Assembly: GCF_900104255.1 (NCBI RefSeq)
Contig: NZ_FNKZ01000001.1
Location: 1,084,001-1,148,000, forward strand
DNA from: Pseudoxanthomonas sp. CF385
Lineage (GTDB): Bacteria > Pseudomonadota > Gammaproteobacteria > Xanthomonadales > Xanthomonadaceae
Reading direction: 5' to 3'
DNA: 64,000 bases
Part shown: one piece after another, positions 17,735 through 25,549 of the stretch
Position numbering within the stretch: position 1 is the first letter of the stretch
How the letters are laid out: each line of letters begins with the position of its first letter
Program-made: the position numbers and the translations under genes
Notes under the pieces: generated by a model
Told to the model about the DNA's origin: nothing
Database searches by the model: none
Seen by the model: only the letters and a program-made list of their open reading frames with translations

Positions 17735-18214
17735 TCAGCCGCCCTTGCCGGCCTTCGGCGACACCCACATGCTGATGCGCGCGCGGAACACCGGTTCGCC
17801 CTGCGGGTTGCTGACCACCACGTCCATCGGCAGCTCATAGCCGTCGGTGGATTCGCGCGGCTCGAAGGCCGGGGTGGCGACCGCGGTCATGGTGCCGACG
17901 GCCTTCTTCAGGTATTCGACGGTCATGCCCTTGGGGATCCAGCGCATCGCGCGCGGGATGCTCACGTCGGTGGTGAGCCCGCCGACGAATTCGGCCAGGT
18001 TGCACAGCGCGATCGCATGCACGGTGCCGAGGTGGTTGGTGACCGAACGCCGGTGCCGGATCGTCGCCTCGCCGCAGCCCGGCTCCAGCCGCGTCATCCG
18101 CGGGCCGATGCTGCCGAAATAGGGCGCCTTGAAGCAGATCAGGCGCGAGAACAGCCAGTGGCCCAGGGGCTTGCGGCTCAGGTTGCGGTAGATCGCGAGG
18201 ACGTCGGCGCTCAT
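17735..18214 (-). CDS. Hotdog-fold thioesterase-like protein (DUF4442)
   Basis: The product has 159 residues. The central NHLGTVHAIALCNLAEFVGG helix and the following beta strands (MTVEYLKKAVGTMTAVA) match DUF4442, a hotdog-fold family related to acyl-CoA thioesterases such as PaaI. It probably hydrolyses acyl-CoA or binds acyl chains in the cytoplasm. It follows fadE by 67 nt in the same direction and is followed at 1 nt by a small membrane protein, so it is part of the fatty acid operon. The ATG at 18214 fits the domain start. Confidence 0.78.
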   Translation of the reverse strand: MSADVLAIYRNLSRKPLGHWLFSRLICFKAPYFGSIGPRMTRLEPGCGEATIRHRRSVTNHLGTVHAIALCNLAEFVGGLTTDVSIPRAMRWIPKGMTVEYLKKAVGTMTAVATPAFEPRESTDGYELPMDVVVSNPQGEPVFRARISMWVSPKAGKGG

Positions 18215-18281
18215 CGTGGGCTCCTGGTGCGACGACGGCGGGACATGCCCGCCGTCGTCGTGTCTTCCGGTGGTGGTGGCG

Positions 18282-20759
18282 TCAGGCCGCTTCGCGCGGC
18301 TGGCGCTTGTTCTGCGGCAGGTCGTAGTAGCTGGCGGCGCGCAGCTCGTGCACGTCGAAATCGTCCACGGTGATCGTGTCCAGCGTGATCGCGCGCAGTT
18401 CCTCGAGCTGCTTGCGCTCTTCCACGGTGATCCAGCCCTCGCGCACGCCTTCATCCAGCTGCGCGCTGTAGTCCAGGGCTTCGATGTCCTTGGTCTTCAG
18501 CGCCTTCAGGAACTTGCGCTCCACCGGCTCGGCGGCCACCGCCGCAGCCAGGTAGCTGTCGATGCGGCCACCCGGGTTGTTCTCGCACGGAGTCAGGAAC
18601 ACGCCCTGGCCCAGGCGGTCGCGCGCTTCATTCGGCGCCATCAGCAGCATGGCGACGCGATGGCTCAGGCGGTCGCCCGGGGCCACGGCGCGGCGACCGA
18701 ACGGGAACACCACCGGCCACAGCAGCCAGCCCAGCGGCTTGATCGGGAAGTTGCGCAGCGCCTGCGACAGCGCCAGTTCGATCTCGTAGGCGCTGTTGTG
18801 GAAGGCCCAGGCCAGCAGCGGCTTGTCGGCTTCCGGCGCGCCTTCGTCATGGTGGCGCTTGAGCACCGCGCCCATCATGTACAGGTGGCTGAGCACGTCG
18901 CCGAGGCGACCGGACAGCGATTCCTTGAACTTCAGCTTGCCGCCCAGCGCGCCCAGCGAGATGTCGGTCAGCAGCGCCAGGTTGGCCGCGTAGCGGTCCA
19001 GCTTGCGGAAGAACTTCTTGGTGTACGCATCGCCCGGCACGCTGCCGATCTTGGAGCCGGTGATGCCGAACCAGAACGAGCGCACGGCGTTGGAGATCGC
19101 ACCGCCGATATGCGGGTACAGCACGGCGTCCAACTGCTGGATGCCGGCCTTGGTGTCCGGGTCCTGCGCCGCGCGCATCTCCTTGATGATGTACGGATGG
19201 CACAGGATCGAGCCCTGGCCGAAGATCAGCAGGCTGCGCGTCATGATGTTCGCGCCTTCCACCGTGATGGCGATCGGCGAGGCCTGCCACGCGCGGCCGG
19301 CGAAGTTGCGCGGGCCCAGGATGATGCCCTTGCCGCCGACGATGTCCATCACGTCCTTGGCGACGTCGCGGCCCATGTTCGTGCAGTGGTACTTGGCGAT
19401 GGCCGACGGCACCGACGGCACGTCGCCACGGTCCACGGCGGCGGCGGTGGCCTGCGACAGCGCGCTGATCGCATACGCCTTGCCGCCGATGCGGGCCAGC
19501 GCCTCCTCGACGCCTTCGAAGCGGCCGACCGACAGGCCGAACTGCTTGCGGATGCGCGCATAGCTGCCGGTGACGCGCGCGCCGAACTTGGCGCCGCCGC
19601 TGGCGGTGGAGGGCAGGGTGATCGAGCGGCCCACGGCCAGGCACTCGTTGAGCATGTTCCAGCCCTTGCCGGCCATTTCCACGCCGCCGATCAGCTGGCT
19701 CAGCGGGATGAACACGTCGCGGCCGTGGATCGGGCCGTTCTGGAACGGCGAGTTCAGCGGGAAGTGGCGACGGCCGACGTCGACGCCGGGGGTATCGCGC
19801 GGCAGCAGCGCCAGGGTGATGCCGATATCGCGGGTGTCGCCCAGCAGGCCATCCGGGTCGTACATGCGGAAGGCCAGGCCGATGATCGTGGCGACCGGTG
19901 CCAGGGTGATGTAGCGCTTGTCGAAGGTCAGGCGCAGGCCCAGCACGTTCGCGCCGTTCCATTCGCCCTTGCAGACGATGCCGTAGTCGGGGATCGAGGT
20001 CGCGTCGGAGCCGGCGAACGGACCGGTCAGGCCGAAGCAGGGCACTTCCTGGCCGATCGCCAGGCGCGGCAGGTAGTAGTCCTTCTGTTCCTGCGTGCCG
20101 TAGTGGTTGAGCAGCTCACCCGGGCCCAGCGAGTTGGGCACGCCGACGGTGGAGCTGACCACGCTGCTGACCGAGGCGATCTTCTGGATCACCTTGTGGT
20201 GCGCCAGCGCGGAGAAACCCAGGCCGCCGTACTGCTTCGGAATGATCATGCCGAAGAACTTGTTCTTCTTGATGTAGTCCCACAGCTCCGGCGGCAGGTC
20301 GGCGTGGATGTGGGTGATTTCCCAATCGTTGGTCATCTTGCACAGCTCTTCCACCGGGCCGTCCAGGAAGGCCTGCTCTTCGGCGGTGAGCTGCGGCTTG
20401 GGATAGGCCAGCAGCTTGTTCCAGTCGGGATCGCCGGTGAACAGGTCGCCCTCGAAGCCGACCGAACCGGTTTCCAGCGCGATGCGCTCGGTCTGCGACA
20501 GCGGCGGCAGTGCGCGCCGCAGGAAGCCCAGCGCCGGCGCGGTGATCAGCGGCTTGCGGATCGCCGGGATCAGCAGCGGCACCGCGATTGCCACGACGAC
20601 CAGCGCCGCGACGAGGGTCGCCGTGGGATTGGCACCCAGCAACCAGCACGCCACCAGCAGGCTGGCGGTGATGGCCGCCCAGTAGGCGAGCCGGAGCCGG
20701 TGGTAGGCGGCGAACGCGCCCGCCAGCAGGAACGCGAGGAAGGGGATGGCGATGCTCAT
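18282..20759 (-). CDS. fadE: Acyl-CoA dehydrogenase, FadE type
   Basis: The product has 825 residues, matching the large FadE of E. coli (814), the first enzyme of fatty acid beta-oxidation. Two or three N-terminal membrane helices (about 3-65) anchor it. The catalytic core runs from about 90 to 530, with the FAD/substrate stretch FGLTGPFAGSDATSIPDYG around 240 and GGKGIILGPRNFAGR around 480. The C-terminal DUF1974 region follows. Its ATG overlaps the stop codon of the upstream hydrolase gene by 4 nt (ATGA), so the two are translationally coupled. Expression is probably controlled by the divergent TetR gene. Confidence 0.93.
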   Translation of the reverse strand: MSIAIPFLAFLLAGAFAAYHRLRLAYWAAITASLLVACWLLGANPTATLVAALVVVAIAVPLLIPAIRKPLITAPALGFLRRALPPLSQTERIALETGSVGFEGDLFTGDPDWNKLLAYPKPQLTAEEQAFLDGPVEELCKMTNDWEITHIHADLPPELWDYIKKNKFFGMIIPKQYGGLGFSALAHHKVIQKIASVSSVVSSTVGVPNSLGPGELLNHYGTQEQKDYYLPRLAIGQEVPCFGLTGPFAGSDATSIPDYGIVCKGEWNGANVLGLRLTFDKRYITLAPVATIIGLAFRMYDPDGLLGDTRDIGITLALLPRDTPGVDVGRRHFPLNSPFQNGPIHGRDVFIPLSQLIGGVEMAGKGWNMLNECLAVGRSITLPSTASGGAKFGARVTGSYARIRKQFGLSVGRFEGVEEALARIGGKAYAISALSQATAAAVDRGDVPSVPSAIAKYHCTNMGRDVAKDVMDIVGGKGIILGPRNFAGRAWQASPIAITVEGANIMTRSLLIFGQGSILCHPYIIKEMRAAQDPDTKAGIQQLDAVLYPHIGGAISNAVRSFWFGITGSKIGSVPGDAYTKKFFRKLDRYAANLALLTDISLGALGGKLKFKESLSGRLGDVLSHLYMMGAVLKRHHDEGAPEADKPLLAWAFHNSAYEIELALSQALRNFPIKPLGWLLWPVVFPFGRRAVAPGDRLSHRVAMLLMAPNEARDRLGQGVFLTPCENNPGGRIDSYLAAAVAAEPVERKFLKALKTKDIEALDYSAQLDEGVREGWITVEERKQLEELRAITLDTITVDDFDVHELRAASYYDLPQNKRQPREAA

Positions 20760-21715
20760 GGGGTTGCTCCGGACACGGATTCGGTTACATCGGACTCGGC
20801 ATTACCCGGTGCGGCCGACAGGCCTGCCAGGTATTCCAGCACGGTGGCGGTAAATGCGTCGTTGTCGTCGCCGGCCACCATGTGGGTGGCCTGCGGCAGG
20901 TGCACGTGGCGCGCGTGCGGCACCAACAGCTTGAACTCCTCGACGGTCTTCTCCGAGACCAGGTCGCTGCGGCCGCCGCTGATCAGCAGCACCGGACACT
21001 GCACGCGGCGCGCGGCCTCGGCGATGGCGTCCTGGTGCTGGGCGCTGTCGCGCGCCAGTTCGTCGACCAGGCGCGGGTCCCAGTGCCAGCGCCAGCGGCC
21101 ATCGGCGCCTTCGCGCAGCAGTTCGCGCAGGTCGTCGGGCGATTTGCGCGTGCGGCGCTGCGGCTGGTACGCCGCGATGGCGTCCGCCGCCTGTTCGAGC
21201 GAATCGAAGCCGTCCGGGAACGCGGTCATGAAGGCGAGGATGCGCTGCAGGCCGGCATGTTCCCAGCGCGGGGTGATGTCCACCAGCACCATGGCACGGA
21301 ACAAGCCCGGCCAGCGCGATTCGGCGATCAGGCCGAACAGGCCGCCCATCGACGCGCCGACCAGCACCGGCGGTTCCGGCTGTTCGCCGGCCACCACGAT
21401 CAGGTCGTCGGCGAACTGGTCGCCCGTGTAGGGCTGGTCCGCGGCATTGCGGTCCGAGTCGCCGTGGCCGCGCGCGTCGTACGCCAGCCCGGGGTAACCG
21501 TGCGCGGCCATGGCCTGGCCGGTGCGGTTCCACGCGCCGCGCGTCTGGCCGAAGCCATGCGCATAGATAAGTGCAGGGTGGCCCTGAAGTGCACGCGGTG
21601 AAGGGAAGCGGCGCACGGCGAGCGCGAAATCGCCCTGTCCGCTCAAGACGCGATCCGGTGCACCGACAGGGGTGGCGGTGGCGGCGTCATGGGCGGGAGA
21701 AGTGCTCTTCACCAT
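20756..21715 (-). CDS. Alpha/beta hydrolase
   Basis: The product has 319 residues from the ATG at 21715 (327 if the upstream ATG at 21739 is used; neither has a strong ribosome site). The fold is shown by YAHGFGQTRGAW (oxyanion loop), the nucleophile elbow VGASMGGLFG, the acid region LISGGRSDLV and the catalytic His in PQATHMVAGDD. As first gene of the fadE operon it may release fatty acids from esters or thioesters for beta-oxidation; this is inference from position. A 39-bp palindromic operator candidate lies just upstream and is shared with the divergent TetR gene. Confidence 0.82.
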   Translation of the reverse strand: MVKSTSPAHDAATATPVGAPDRVLSGQGDFALAVRRFPSPRALQGHPALIYAHGFGQTRGAWNRTGQAMAAHGYPGLAYDARGHGDSDRNAADQPYTGDQFADDLIVVAGEQPEPPVLVGASMGGLFGLIAESRWPGLFRAMVLVDITPRWEHAGLQRILAFMTAFPDGFDSLEQAADAIAAYQPQRRTRKSPDDLRELLREGADGRWRWHWDPRLVDELARDSAQHQDAIAEAARRVQCPVLLISGGRSDLVSEKTVEEFKLLVPHARHVHLPQATHMVAGDDNDAFTATVLEYLAGLSAAPGNAESDVTESVSGATP

Positions 21716-21749
21716 ACGGTCAAGTATGGGCTCTCGCATTTAGAGTAGT

Positions 21750-21788
21750 CAATCGGTTCGCGAAAGGCGTTTCGCATGCAACCGATTG
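21750..21788. promoter_or_regulatory. 39-bp palindromic operator between hydrolase/fadE operon and tetR
   Basis: The outer arms CAATCGGTT (21750-21758) and AACCGATTG (21780-21788) are perfect 9-bp inverted repeats. Inside them GCGAAA (21760-21765) and TTTCGC (21770-21775) form a second inverted pair. The element sits in the short divergent intergenic region and is the obvious binding site for the TetR protein. A TATGGTTAAAT stretch near 21843 may be the tetR -10 region. Confidence 0.65.
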
Positions 21789-21860
21789 ATTTGGCTTTAT
21801 TTGTTGTGCGGCGCAGCATACATACCGCTACACACCGCGCCGTATGGTTAAATGCGGAAC

Positions 21861-22460
21861 ATGAACACACCCAGCCCTGACAGCTCCTCCGCCACGCCGA
21901 CCCGCAACGCGCGCCTCAGCGCGGACGACTGGGCGCAGGCGGCCCTCGACCTGATCGCGGAGCAGGGTGTCTCGGCCGTGGCGGTGGAACCGCTGGCACG
22001 CCGGCTCGGTGTCACCAAGGGCAGCTTCTACTGGCACTTCCCGTCGCGCGATGCCTTGTTGCAGGCGGCGCTGGAACGCTGGGAGGCGGTGGAACAGGAG
22101 AGCATCTTCGGCAGCCTGGAGCAGGTGGCCGATCCGCGCGAGCGCCTGCGCGCGCTGTTCCAGTTGGTCGGCCATGAAGTGAAGCCGCACATCATCTACA
22201 GCGAATTGCTGAAAGCGCTGGACCATCCGTCCGTGCAGCCGGTGATCGACCGCATCTCGCAGCGTCGCCTGGAGTACCTGGTGGCGATGTTCCGCCAGGC
22301 GGGCCTGCAGCGCACCGACGCCACGCACCGTGCGCGCCTGACCTACGCGGCCTATGTCGGTTTCCTGCAGTTGTCGCTGCAACTGCAGCAGCCGCGCATG
22401 ACCTCGGAAGAATTCGAGACCTACCTCGAACACGTCATCTCGACGCTGATCCCGACCTGA
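21861..22460 (+). CDS. TetR/AcrR-family regulator
   Basis: The product has 199 residues (an ATG at 21852 would add three). The N-terminal HTH covers about residues 18-65 with EPLARRLGVTKGSFYWHFPSR, the classic TetR recognition helix and following YWHF. The C-terminal ligand-binding domain is helical and not closely similar to a named regulator. It is divergent from the hydrolase-fadE operon across a 39-bp palindrome, so it probably represses that operon and itself in response to an acyl-CoA, much as FadR/PsrA-type TetR proteins do. The ligand is inferred from context only. Confidence 0.87.
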   Translation: MNTPSPDSSSATPTRNARLSADDWAQAALDLIAEQGVSAVAVEPLARRLGVTKGSFYWHFPSRDALLQAALERWEAVEQESIFGSLEQVADPRERLRALFQLVGHEVKPHIIYSELLKALDHPSVQPVIDRISQRRLEYLVAMFRQAGLQRTDATHRARLTYAAYVGFLQLSLQLQQPRMTSEEFETYLEHVISTLIPT

Positions 22461-22462
22461 TC

Positions 22463-22527
22463 GTAGGGTGGGCCTTGGCCCACCGCGCGTGATCGTGTCG
22501 TCGATGGTGGGCCAAGGCCCACCCTAC
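22463..22527. repeat. Paired-palindrome intergenic repeat, copy 1
   Basis: Two perfect 22-bp inverted arms (22463-22484 and 22506-22527) with the core TGGGCCTTGGCCCA flank a 21-nt loop. Each arm is itself palindromic around GGCC. A second copy occurs at 38277-38340. It lies between convergent genes and could act as a two-way terminator. The right arm overlaps the stop codon of the minus-strand gene (22524-22526), which the repeat's own GTAG end supplies. Confidence 0.85.
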
Positions 22528-22940
22528 GGAGCCGCGGAGGACGCCGCCCGCTTCAGCTCCGACAGCCTCACCACCACATACGCCAGCAACGCCACGGCGA
22601 AGAACGCCAGCAGCATCCAGGCGATGCCCTGCAACGTCTCGATGATGGTGCGGTAGACCTCCAGCACCCAGCGTTCGGTCGTCAGCGCGATGATCTGCGC
22701 CTTTTCCTTGTCCATCCATTGCGGGGCGGTGATGTAGCGCTCCAGCTCGTGGATGCGAACGCCGGACGACACACCCACCACGAGCGTGGCGAACTGCATG
22801 TAGCGCAACCACGCCTTGCTGATGTCGTCGGCGATGATGCGGGTGAGGATGCGGTCGATGGGTTTGGAGAACATCCACGTCACGCACCAGGCGACGGTGG
22901 CGGACAGCAACAGCGTGACGGCAAGCAGGGTCAGGAACAT
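22524..22940 (-). CDS. Hypothetical two-helix membrane protein
   Basis: The product has 138 residues with membrane helices at about 3-22 and 107-128, joined by a charged, probably cytoplasmic or periplasmic loop. I do not recognise a family. It is the last of three leftward genes (23787-24233, 22964-23782, this one) spaced 4 and 23 nt apart, so they are probably co-transcribed. The ATG at 22940 follows GAGGAAATCG on the coding strand. Its TAG stop codon lies inside the paired-palindrome repeat, implying that the repeat arrived or extended into the gene's 3' end. Confidence 0.65.
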   Translation of the reverse strand: MFLTLLAVTLLLSATVAWCVTWMFSKPIDRILTRIIADDISKAWLRYMQFATLVVGVSSGVRIHELERYITAPQWMDKEKAQIIALTTERWVLEVYRTIIETLQGIAWMLLAFFAVALLAYVVVRLSELKRAASSAAP

Positions 22941-22963
22941 GTCGATTTCCTCATGAAAGGCGG

Positions 22964-23782
22964 CTAAGCCGGCCCCATCGCACGCTGCCGCACGCCACCG
23001 CGCCATTCCCGTTGCTCGCGCACATGCCCGCTGCGTTCCAGCCAGCGGAAGATCGCGCGCACGGTGACGACGGGATAGTCGCCGGAGAGGCGGGTGCCGA
23101 CGGAATGGTCGGTGAAGTCGGTGTTCGCTGAGAAAAGGCCGCCCAACACGCGCTTGGAATATGCGATGTGCACGGTGTCGGGCACGAAGCCGTCGCCGCG
23201 GGCGTAGGCGTAGGCGCTGCGGCGGTCGTAGAGGCCATGGTCAGCCAACGCGGCCGCCATCACTTCCACGATCCAGGCGGTGGAGTTCTGGTAGTCCTCG
23301 CTGCCCGGCCGGGCGATCAGGTTGTAGCGCGGGTGGTGCAGGCTGTGGCGCGGCATCTGTTGCAGGCGCGCGGCGAGCCGCTCAGCGACGTCGGGCGTGA
23401 ACCACACGATGCGCAGGTCCTGGTTCACCAGATCGTCGGCGAAGAAGTTCACCAGCCCCTGTGCGTACAGGCCCGAGCGGTCGCTGCCGCATTCGTTGAG
23501 CAGGTGCACCACGGTCCAGCGGCCGTGCGCATTGTCGCGCACGGCGAAGCCGGCATGGCTGTAGACCAAGCCTTGCCTGGAAAGATCGGTACCGACGCGG
23601 GCGAGCAGGGCGACGGGCGCATCCACCTCGTCCAGCTGTTGCGCCGCCAGCAGCGCGGTGCGCGCCGCCTCGGCCACCTTCTGCGGCGGCATCTCCATCT
23701 GCTTGCAGGCATCGCCCGCGTGTGCCGTCCCTGGCAGCACGAGGACGAAGACAAAACTGGCCACCGCGAGCGCGCGCAGCAT
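22964..23782 (-). CDS. DUF2145 secreted protein
   Basis: The product has 272 residues. A clear signal peptide (MLRALAVASFVFVLVLPGTAHA) is followed by the DUF2145 domain, recognisable in VYSHAGFAVRD, the VVHLLNECGSDRSGLY stretch and HPRYNLIARPGSEDYQNS. The fold has been compared with NlpC/P60-like cysteine peptidases in lipid-modifying branches, but a role is not established, so function is left open. It sits between a small membrane protein gene (4 nt upstream) and another membrane protein gene downstream. The three-gene set looks like an envelope module. Confidence 0.78.
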   Translation of the reverse strand: MLRALAVASFVFVLVLPGTAHAGDACKQMEMPPQKVAEAARTALLAAQQLDEVDAPVALLARVGTDLSRQGLVYSHAGFAVRDNAHGRWTVVHLLNECGSDRSGLYAQGLVNFFADDLVNQDLRIVWFTPDVAERLAARLQQMPRHSLHHPRYNLIARPGSEDYQNSTAWIVEVMAAALADHGLYDRRSAYAYARGDGFVPDTVHIAYSKRVLGGLFSANTDFTDHSVGTRLSGDYPVVTVRAIFRWLERSGHVREQREWRGGVRQRAMGPA

Positions 23783-23786
23783 GCGA

Positions 23787-24233
23787 TCACCCGCCGTAGC
23801 GATGGCTGTGGATGTGCGGGCGCGCGGCATCGTTGGCGATGAAGCACAGCGCTTCGCCGGCGGCGCTGAGGATCCAGCCCGTCGCCACCACGGTGACGCT
23901 GATCGCCGTGCCGACCGCGATGCCCAGGCGGCGGATCGCCTCCACGCTCAGGTAGACCACGAACGAGGCGCCGGCCACCGCGCCCGCCGCGGCGACGGAA
24001 ACCGTCACCGCCACGCTGCCGGCCACCACCGCCACGCCGGTGACCACGGCCGAGGCGCCATGGCCCAGCGCGTGGATCACCGCCACCGGCACTTCGATGG
24101 AGGCCTCCAGGCTGGCCTGCGACATCCGGCTGGCGCCGTCGGATTGCGGTGCGGCCTGGGTGGGGAGGGCCAGGCCGCCGGACAGGGAGGTGGCCAGGGC
24201 GAGGGTCAGCGAGCGGGCGATCAGGCGGGGCAT
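23787..24233 (-). CDS. Hypothetical exported, Ala/Val-rich protein
   Basis: The product has 148 residues. A signal peptide (about 1-28, ending TQAAP) is followed by a long hydrophobic, small-residue-rich region (about 50-125) with Gly/Ala patterns that could form two or three membrane helices, and a short tail ending RPHIHSHRYGG. I do not recognise a family. It is the first gene of the leftward set with the DUF2145 gene, starting the transcript divergently from the HTH regulator at 24341. Confidence 0.62.
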   Translation of the reverse strand: MPRLIARSLTLALATSLSGGLALPTQAAPQSDGASRMSQASLEASIEVPVAVIHALGHGASAVVTGVAVVAGSVAVTVSVAAAGAVAGASFVVYLSVEAIRRLGIAVGTAISVTVVATGWILSAAGEALCFIANDAARPHIHSHRYGG

Positions 24234-24340
24234 GCGGGAACCTCCGGGGTGCCGCAGCCTTGCCCCGGCCCGTGTCCCGGTTCAACCGGCATAGACGAGG
24301 TAAGCTCCTGCGCATCACCCGGTATAGGAATGCGCTACCG

Positions 24341-25084
24341 ATGGCGGTCTCGGTCGACCTGATTGATGCACTGAAGCGTTGCCTGCGCGCACAGGCGATG
24401 ACCTACCGCGAGCTGGCCGGCCGGATCCGGATGAGCGAAGCGGCGGTCAAGCGCATGTTCTCCCGTCGCGCGATGAGCCTGCAGCGGCTGGAGCAGATCT
24501 GCGAGGTGCTCGACGTGGGCCTGGCCGAACTCAGCGCCGAGGCCTCGCGCGGGCGCAAGGCGATGGCGCTGCTGAGCGAGGCGCAGGAGCAGGCGCTGGT
24601 CGACGAGCCCACCCTGCTACTGGCGCTGTTTCTGACCCTCAACCGCTGGCGGCAGGAGGACGCGCTGGGCCACTTCGGCTTCTCGCCGGCGCAGTGGACC
24701 GGGCTGCTGGTGAAGCTGGACCGGCTGGGCATCATCGAACTCATGCCCGGCAATCGCGGCCGTGCGCTGACGGCGCGCAACTTCCGCTGGCGCGCCGATG
24801 GCCCGATGGAGCGCTACTTCCGCCACACGCTGCTGACCGACTATTTCGCCGACGCCTTCGATGGCGAGCAGGACGCGCTGCTGCTGCTCAGCGGCAGCCT
24901 GAGCATCGACGGCGTGAAGCAACTGCGCCAGCGGCTGGAGGAAGTCGCGCGCGAGTTCGACGCGCTGCTGGCCCGCGACGCCACGCTCCCGGCGGAAGAC
25001 CGGGTGGGCGTCAGCCTGGTGCTGGCGCAGAAGCCGTGGCTGCTGCAGCTGTTCAATCCCTACCGGCGCTCGCGCGAGGCCTAG
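24341..25084 (+). CDS. XRE-like helix-turn-helix regulator
   Basis: The product has 247 residues. The N-terminal HTH (about 5-62) includes YRELAGRIRMSEAAVKRMFS and the following LQRLEQICEVLDVGLAEL, a lambda-repressor-like domain. The rest (about 75-247) is helical and may contain a second winged-helix-like part around 105-145; I cannot name it, but proteins of this layout are common in Proteobacteria as uncharacterised regulators. A -10-like TATAGGAAT (24323) precedes it. It is divergent from the DUF2145 gene set, and a 21-bp repeat array begins 50 nt after its stop codon. Confidence 0.75.
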   Translation: MAVSVDLIDALKRCLRAQAMTYRELAGRIRMSEAAVKRMFSRRAMSLQRLEQICEVLDVGLAELSAEASRGRKAMALLSEAQEQALVDEPTLLLALFLTLNRWRQEDALGHFGFSPAQWTGLLVKLDRLGIIELMPGNRGRALTARNFRWRADGPMERYFRHTLLTDYFADAFDGEQDALLLLSGSLSIDGVKQLRQRLEEVAREFDALLARDATLPAEDRVGVSLVLAQKPWLLQLFNPYRRSREA

Positions 25085-25133
25085 CCGCCGGGGCGGAGAT
25101 GAGCTCGGAGTGCCAAGGATCGGGCTCGGAAAG

Positions 25134-25378
25134 CCATCGATGGCCCTTTTTGCTCCATCGATCGCCCTTTGAGCCTCGTCGATGGCACTTCGAGCTCCAT
25201 CGGCAGGGCCCTCGGGGCTCCATCGATCGGGCTCCGTGCTCCATCGATCACCTTCCGAGCCCGATCGATGAGGCTCCGCGGGCGATCGATGGCATCGGGA
25301 GCGCCATCGATGGCTTTCGGAATGCCATCGATGGGGTGTCGGTGCCCCATCGTTGACTCTCCGAGCCCGATCGATGGC
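25134..25378. repeat. Array of twelve 21-bp units with ATCGAT palindromic cores
   Basis: ATCGAT occurs exactly at 25136, 25157, 25222, 25243, 25264, 25285, 25306, 25327 and 25370, with variant cores at 25178 (GTCGAT), 25199 (ATCGGC) and 25349 (ATCGTT). Spacing is 21 nt except 23 nt after 25199 and 22 nt before 25349. A second, looser element near TCGA/CCGAGC sits about 11 nt after each core, so CG-centred dyads recur about every helical turn. The unit is roughly CC-ATCGAT-GG then CYTTYCGAGCT. Several reading frames on both strands stay open and would encode heptapeptide repeats such as AIDGAxx. I see no start signal for them, so I treat the array as non-coding. Confidence 0.9.
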
Positions 25379-25549
25379 CTTCAGCGCTCTGTCCACAGGG
25401 CGCAACGCCTTGTGCGCCGGGCTTTCTCGGGCTCCTCTGAGACGCAATCACCCTCGCCCGGCCCTCCGGGATGACCGCCTGCCGACGTTCTCCTCGTCTG
25501 AAGGACAAGACATTGGTATCATTTTGGTCTCACTTTTCGAGGGTGGCGC
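25379..25549. promoter_or_regulatory. pckG upstream region
   Basis: Between the repeat array and pckG lie 171 nt without a gene. A possible -10 box TATCAT is at 25517-25522, with no good -35; a ribosome binding site GAGGGTGG lies just before the pckG ATG. The array ends about 140 nt before this -10, close enough to influence pckG transcription. Confidence 0.35.

Noticed and set aside
18216..21431. 1071-codon open frame antisense to fadE and the hydrolase gene
   Set aside because: Open only because of GC-rich third positions; the product is His/Arg/Gln-rich with no family pattern, and fadE is certain.
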